From Galbibacter sp048266365 (lineage in GTDB: Bacteria; Bacteroidota; Bacteroidia; Flavobacteriales; Flavobacteriaceae): a stretch of DNA of 64,000 nt. The notes beneath the pieces are model-generated. The model ran no database searches. It was given only the letters and a program-made list of their open reading frames with translations, and had not been told where the DNA came from. Location: contig NZ_JBLWZP010000007.1 of the NCBI RefSeq assembly GCF_048266365.1, positions 124,001 through 188,000 of the forward strand. Reading direction: 5' to 3'. Below, piece by piece: positions 59,413-64,000 of this stretch (its first letter is position 1; the number at the start of each line of letters is the position of its first letter). Made by a program: the position numbers and the translations under genes.

Positions 59413-62202
59413 ATGAGGCATTTATTTACAGTTGTATTACTGTTCACATGCGCCCTTATAAGCGCACAGGAAACTACTGGATCAGTAGTTGGTATAATCT
59501 CGGACAAAGAGATGAATAATGGTCCACTGCCGTTTGCTAATGTGCAAATTAAAGGCACATCAAAAGGAACTACTACAGATATAGACGGCTTGTATGAAAT
59601 CAGCACCGTTGAACCGGGCACCTATACCATTGTTATTAGTTTTATCGGTTATGAAACCCTTGAGGTTCCAAATATCAAAGTAGAAGCCGGCAAAGTAACT
59701 GAGCTCAACACTGGAATCGGAGCAGGCAGCGTAAGTCTAGATGAAGTAGTAGTAACAACTACTGTTAGAAGGGATTCTCAAGTGGCTCTCCTTTTGGAAC
59801 AGAAAAGAGCTATTGAGATTAAGGAAAGTATAGGAGCCCAACAATTATCTAAATTGGGGGTATCGGATGTTGCCACGGCAACAACTAAAATTTCCGGGGT
59901 AACCAGCAGTGAAGCTTCTGGAGATTTATTTGTTCGAGGACTTGGGGATAGATATTTGCACACAACCTTAAACGGGATGCCAATCCCATCAGATGATGTT
60001 GAACGTAAGAATATCGATTTAAGTTTGTTTCCTACAAGTATAATCCAAAACGTTGGAATTAGTAAAACCTATTCGACAGACCAGTCTGCAGACCAGTCTT
60101 CGGGTAATATAGATGTTTCTTCCAGAGAACTAGTGGGAGATTCTGAATTGAGTTTAGGAGTCAAGGGAGGTGTAAATACCAATGTCACTAAAAGTGGGGT
60201 TTTTGACAACTTTAGGGCAACAGCTAACAAAGGAGATGTAGTTTTAGGGGTTTACACTGAATCCGGAGCTTCAGAAGGATCAATTATAGGACAAAGTTGG
60301 GATACTGAAAAAGTAAATGCTCCTGTTGATTACCAATACACACTTACTGCAGGAAAAAGAATAGGAGAAAAGCTCAAGGTTCTTTTTACTGGATATCAAT
60401 CTTCAAAACACAACTACAGAGAAGGCTTGTTTAGACAATACGACTCAAATTTCATTGATGATTCAATTACGGATGCAACCACTTATTCCAAGACTATTAA
60501 TACAACCGGGTTATTAGACGTTAATTATAGTCTAAACACCAAGCATAAGTTGAAATTCAATAGTTTATTTATTAATAAACTTAACGATGCAGTGTTTGAG
60601 GGAGGACGCAATGGTGAGGCGTCAATTTTTGAAGAAACAGCTCCGGCTGAAGGCTTATCTCAGTTTATTCGAGATCAGAACATTATACAAACAAATTTGT
60701 GGGTTAATCAACTCTTTGGCACACACCAATTGACTGAGAATAATACTCTTGATTGGGGGGTTGGATACAATTTGGTCAATGCCGATCAACCAAATCGTAT
60801 ACGAAATGAGCTAAATGTCGATATGCAGGACAGCTTTGTTCAGTTGGGAAGAACTGGTGGGTTCCAACAAAGAAAATCCAAACAGGAGATTGATGACAAC
60901 GAGATTAATGCCATAATTAAAGATGCTATTTACTTTTCTAGAGAGGAAGGGAATACACAGAGTCTAAGTTTTGGTGCGAGTTACAGGAACAAGAAGCGTG
61001 ACTTTTATTCAAAGTTTTACGGAGTATATGAACGTGTTAAAAATGTAGTACACCCTACTTCGGTAGATGAGATGTCCAGTATTTTTACTTATGATAATTT
61101 TGAAAGAGGTCATTTGATATACAATGAACTACAAGCGGATACCTATGAAGGAGAATTAGAATCTATAGCTGGTTTTGCGAACTTTAATATCGAGGTGGAT
61201 AACCTCAATGTTAATCTAGGAGTAAGGTATCAGAATGATAAGTTAAATGTGGCATATAATGTCGGGAATATTCCAGGAAGGCTAGGAGAATCTTATAATT
61301 TGTATGATAATTTTTATCCGAGCTTAAACTTAAAATACAGCTTAGGAGAGAAGCACAGTCTTCGTTTTGCAACTAGTAGAACCATTACGTTACCTGAATT
61401 TAAGGAAATAGCGCCGTTTGAGTATGTGTCTCCTACAGGACAGGTGACTAGAGGGAATCCTGATATAATGGCATCCACAAATTATAATTATGATTTAAAG
61501 TGGGAATTCTTTCCTTCCAGGACCCAACTGATTTCATTAACCGGATTTTACAAACAGATTAATGATCCAATAAACAAAGTTTTGGACAGAGGATCAGCTG
61601 GAGTGTTTTCTTATTTTAATTCTGCTGAACGGGCTAATGTTTATGGGTTGGAATTTGAAACCAGACTTAATCTGATTAAACCTGAGGAAGGTCAGGGGTA
61701 TGGCTTGGATCTCAATCTTAATGCTACCAGAATGTGGCATAATCAGGATCTTAAAGAAATATACAATGAGGATGGGAATTTTGTAAGAACCTTTAGATAT
61801 AAAGGAATAACGGAGACCAAGTTACAAGGGGCTTCAGATTGGATTTTTAACGGAAGTCTTAATTTCTCAACGAATTCAGAGAATCCTTTTGATGTAGCTT
61901 TAATCGCAAGTTATGCTTCGGATAAGGTGTATGCCCTTGGCGCTCCAACTATTCAGACCCAAAGCGAGACTTACTATAACGATGCTATTATAGAGCAGGG
62001 TTTTTTATTGCTTGATGCCGTAATAAGTAAACAGTTCAATAAGCATTGGGGGCTTAGATTAACCGGACAGAATTTATTGAATCCTGAAATAAAAAGAACT
62101 CAAAAAATTAGACCTAGTACAACTGGCATTGAAACCGAGGAGGTTATCAGTTCGTACTCTAACGGGGCTGTTTTAAGTCTCGGTATTAATTATACTTTTT
62201 AA
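59413..62202 (+). CDS. TonB-dependent receptor with N-terminal carboxypeptidase-like domain
   Basis: Outer-membrane active transporter of 929 aa. Signal peptide (LFTVVLLFTCALISAQ), a carboxypeptidase regulatory-like domain about residues 24-105 (GPLPFANVQIKGTSKGTTTD), plug about 120-240 with LFVRGLGDRYLHTTLNGMP, then the beta-barrel ending in LSLGINYTF. Not a SusC type: no SusD follows. It is divergent from a PhoBR-like system and followed 40 bp later by a repeat-containing lipoprotein. Context suggests uptake of a phosphorus compound, but no substrate-specific residues can be named. Confidence 0.9.
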   Translation: MRHLFTVVLLFTCALISAQETTGSVVGIISDKEMNNGPLPFANVQIKGTSKGTTTDIDGLYEISTVEPGTYTIVISFIGYETLEVPNIKVEAGKVTELNTGIGAGSVSLDEVVVTTTVRRDSQVALLLEQKRAIEIKESIGAQQLSKLGVSDVATATTKISGVTSSEASGDLFVRGLGDRYLHTTLNGMPIPSDDVERKNIDLSLFPTSIIQNVGISKTYSTDQSADQSSGNIDVSSRELVGDSELSLGVKGGVNTNVTKSGVFDNFRATANKGDVVLGVYTESGASEGSIIGQSWDTEKVNAPVDYQYTLTAGKRIGEKLKVLFTGYQSSKHNYREGLFRQYDSNFIDDSITDATTYSKTINTTGLLDVNYSLNTKHKLKFNSLFINKLNDAVFEGGRNGEASIFEETAPAEGLSQFIRDQNIIQTNLWVNQLFGTHQLTENNTLDWGVGYNLVNADQPNRIRNELNVDMQDSFVQLGRTGGFQQRKSKQEIDDNEINAIIKDAIYFSREEGNTQSLSFGASYRNKKRDFYSKFYGVYERVKNVVHPTSVDEMSSIFTYDNFERGHLIYNELQADTYEGELESIAGFANFNIEVDNLNVNLGVRYQNDKLNVAYNVGNIPGRLGESYNLYDNFYPSLNLKYSLGEKHSLRFATSRTITLPEFKEIAPFEYVSPTGQVTRGNPDIMASTNYNYDLKWEFFPSRTQLISLTGFYKQINDPINKVLDRGSAGVFSYFNSAERANVYGLEFETRLNLIKPEEGQGYGLDLNLNATRMWHNQDLKEIYNEDGNFVRTFRYKGITETKLQGASDWIFNGSLNFSTNSENPFDVALIASYASDKVYALGAPTIQTQSETYYNDAIIEQGFLLLDAVISKQFNKHWGLRLTGQNLLNPEIKRTQKIRPSTTGIETEEVISSYSNGAVLSLGINYTF

Positions 62203-62242
62203 AAACTGAAACTCTTAAATTAATTTTTAATATTTAGCAATC

Positions 62243-64000
62243 ATGAAAAAATCATTAATTAAATTATCACTATTTCTTACTGTGGTTTGTGCGCTTATCA
62301 TAACTACTTCCTGTAGTAGCGATGATGACTCGGGGGTAACTCCACCACCTTCATCTAATAACGCCCTTGTTGGTACTATAGATGAAGACCTTACCTTGGA
62401 TCCGACTGTTCAATATACAGTAGCAGGGGAGTTCTTTGTAACCGGGGGAGCTACTTTAACCATTCCTGCTGGAACAAAAATCGTTTCTGAGACTGGAACA
62501 GATCATTATATAGCTATTGACAGAGGGGCTAAAATTGATGTCCAGGGAACTGCAGCAAATCCTGTTACGATGACTTCTGTTAATGAAACTCCAGGAGATT
62601 GGGGAGGTTTAGTTATTTTAGGAGATGCGACTACTACAGCAGGATTAGATGTTATTGCTGAGGTCGGTGGTTTTGTATACGGGGGAACTAACGATACTGA
62701 TAATTCTGGTTCTATCAAGTATCTTATTATTAATTACGCCGGGGCACAGATCAAGCCTGAATCTCAATACAATGGTCTTACACTTTATTCAGTAGGTTCA
62801 GGAACTACCATAGATAATGTAGCAATCCTTAATGGTACTGATGACGGGGTTGAATTTTTCGGAGGTACTGTGTCAGCAACAAACTTATATTTAGAAAACA
62901 ATGAGGATGATGCAGTTGACTGGACAGAAGGTTGGAATGGAACGGTAGAAAACACATATGTGTTGCATGCTATTGAAGGATTTTCAACTGCTATCGAAGC
63001 CGACGGTGATAATAACAATCCTCAAATTATCAATTTCACTGCAGTATCAACTACCGGTGGAACAGCTTTACAGTTTAAAAAGCAGTCCGGTGCTACTATT
63101 ACTGGATTATCTTTAATCGGGTATACAACTTCTATAGATAGACCAGATGATAGTGCTTTGACTAATATTCAAATAGAAGGTGCTGATGCTGATCCTTATT
63201 CGAGTTATACAACTGAAGCCTCTGTGGATGTAAGTGCATTTGCATGGGTTAAATCTGGTACAACGATTTCGGAAGATGTATTACAGGGTGTATTAGAATC
63301 AGAGGTTACTTTGGATGCATCTGTATCATATAAATTAAATTCATCTTTTATTGTAAAAGATGGTGGTAAATTAATTATCCCTGCTGGTACTAAAATTACA
63401 GCTGCCTCCGGTGGAACTTCAGTTTATATTGCAGTACTTAAAGGCGGACAAATTGATATTCAGGGAACTCCTGAAAACCCTGTTGTCATGGCTTCGGAAA
63501 CGGCTCAACCTGGAGATTGGGGTGGTTTGACCATCTGTGGTAATGCAACCACTACTGAAGGCGTTGACGCAATTGCAGAAATTGGAGGATTTGTTTACGG
63601 AGGAACTGACGATACCGATAGTTCTGGTAGCATAACTAACTTGGTTATTATTGGGACGGGAGCTCAGATTAACTCAGAGTCTCAGTATAACGGAGTTTCT
63701 TTCTATGCTGTTGGTTCAGGTACAACTGTTGAAAATATAGCAGTTAAGAATGGTGCAGATGACGGGGTTGAATTCTTCGGAGGAACCGTTTCTGCTACTA
63801 ATCTTTATTTGGAAAACAATGAAGATGATGCGGTTGACTGGACAGAAGGTTGGAATGGTACGGTTACCAATACATATGTTTCACATACTGTTGCAGGATT
63901 TTCTACTGCCCTTGAGGCTGATGGTATCAACAATGATCCTCAGTTGGTTAACTTTACGGCAATTTCAACAGTTGATGGTACGGCACTTCAATTCAAGAAG
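62243..64000 (+). CDS. lipoprotein with 306-residue tandem repeats, partial at window end
   Basis: Open frame from ATG 62243 to the window end with no stop (at least 586 aa). The signal peptide ends in TTSC followed by SSDDDSG, a surface-lipoprotein type leader. The rest is built of long repeats: GDWGGL, GGFVYGG, DDGVEFFGG and NNEDDAVDWTEGWNG occur twice, 918 bp (306 aa) apart (for example 62840 and 63758), with high DNA identity. The parallel-beta, Asp-rich pattern resembles pectate-lyase/right-handed beta-helix proteins. It follows the TonB receptor by 40 bp and is probably its surface partner. Homologues are sometimes mislabelled as multidrug transporters. Confidence 0.85.
   Translation, partial: MKKSLIKLSLFLTVVCALIITTSCSSDDDSGVTPPPSSNNALVGTIDEDLTLDPTVQYTVAGEFFVTGGATLTIPAGTKIVSETGTDHYIAIDRGAKIDVQGTAANPVTMTSVNETPGDWGGLVILGDATTTAGLDVIAEVGGFVYGGTNDTDNSGSIKYLIINYAGAQIKPESQYNGLTLYSVGSGTTIDNVAILNGTDDGVEFFGGTVSATNLYLENNEDDAVDWTEGWNGTVENTYVLHAIEGFSTAIEADGDNNNPQIINFTAVSTTGGTALQFKKQSGATITGLSLIGYTTSIDRPDDSALTNIQIEGADADPYSSYTTEASVDVSAFAWVKSGTTISEDVLQGVLESEVTLDASVSYKLNSSFIVKDGGKLIIPAGTKITAASGGTSVYIAVLKGGQIDIQGTPENPVVMASETAQPGDWGGLTICGNATTTEGVDAIAEIGGFVYGGTDDTDSSGSITNLVIIGTGAQINSESQYNGVSFYAVGSGTTVENIAVKNGADDGVEFFGGTVSATNLYLENNEDDAVDWTEGWNGTVTNTYVSHTVAGFSTALEADGINNDPQLVNFTAISTVDGTALQFKK
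62243..64000 (+). repeat. 918-bp tandem coding repeat
   Basis: First unit starts near residue VGTIDEDLTLD (about 62366), second near GVLESEVTLDAS (about 63286). Units are 918 bp long with near-identical segments such as DAVDWTEGWNGT. The second unit continues past the window, so a third copy cannot be excluded. Confidence 0.8.

Noticed and set aside
1..64000. CRISPR array, prophage, IS element or integrase
   Set aside because: No regularly spaced short repeats, transposase, integrase or phage structural genes were recognised on either strand.

Overview
The window looks like a chromosomal segment of a marine-type flavobacterium (Bacteroidota, probably Flavobacteriaceae). The evidence is low-GC DNA, Bacteroidota -7 promoter elements (TAnnTTTG) upstream of many genes, few Shine-Dalgarno sequences, lipoprotein signal peptides, a TonB-dependent receptor with an N-terminal carboxypeptidase-like domain, a mevalonate-type isoprenoid pathway and DPP-IV type peptidases. 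About 59 protein genes and one tRNA are supported. Species-level identity cannot be read from the sequence. No rRNA, CRISPR array, IS element, prophage or integrase was seen.

Layout. 0-4.5 kb: GH13 amylase lipoprotein, glycerophosphodiester phosphodiesterase, BaiN-like flavoprotein, TspO-like membrane protein. 4.6-8.6 kb: mevalonate decarboxylase, mevalonate kinase, UbiA prenyltransferase, rRNA pseudouridine synthase. 8.8-12.3 kb: a translationally coupled NUDIX hydrolase and a 1048-aa PLD-nuclease/SF2-helicase/DUF3427-type protein, a candidate defence or DNA-repair pair. 12.3-15.9 kb: three glycosyltransferases. 16-18.9 kb: membrane 4Fe-4S protein coupled to a FAD oxidoreductase. 19-23.4 kb: ClpP paralogue, sterol-desaturase-family hydroxylase and an arsenosugar-type module (PNP, rSAM-associated glycosyltransferase, ArsS, AhpD-like protein). 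23.5-31.5 kb: HAD phosphatase and a nine-gene molybdenum-cofactor cluster (moaD-moaA-moaC-mobA-moeB-tauE-moeA-xdhC-mocA) lacking moaE and any Mo enzyme within the window.

31.5-38.7 kb (minus strand): glycerol facilitator and kinase, TRIC channel, DODA-like dioxygenase, DUF417 protein, OsmC, AraC regulator, ClC channel. 39-41.3 kb: Crp/Fnr regulator, an orphan receiver-like protein, pirin. 41.4-43.7 kb: an AbiE-type toxin-antitoxin module whose toxin reading frame is shifted, preceded by palindromic operator candidates and lying against tRNA-Leu. 43.8-50.1 kb: M20 dipeptidase, Xaa-Pro aminopeptidase, DPP-IV, metallophosphoesterase. 50.4-57.4 kb: SGNH lipoprotein, ferredoxin and ferredoxin reductase, NifU and Mrp (Fe-S assembly), alkyltransferase-like protein, LysE, TrmB, MurG-like glycosyltransferase. 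57.3-64 kb: PhoR/PhoB-like two-component system divergent from a TonB-dependent receptor and a lipoprotein built of 306-residue tandem repeats, truncated by the window end.

The points most worth a second look are the NUDIX-helicase pair, the frameshifted AbiEii toxin, the purine nucleoside phosphorylase inside the arsenosugar operon, and the receptor/repeat-lipoprotein pair beside the PhoBR-like system.
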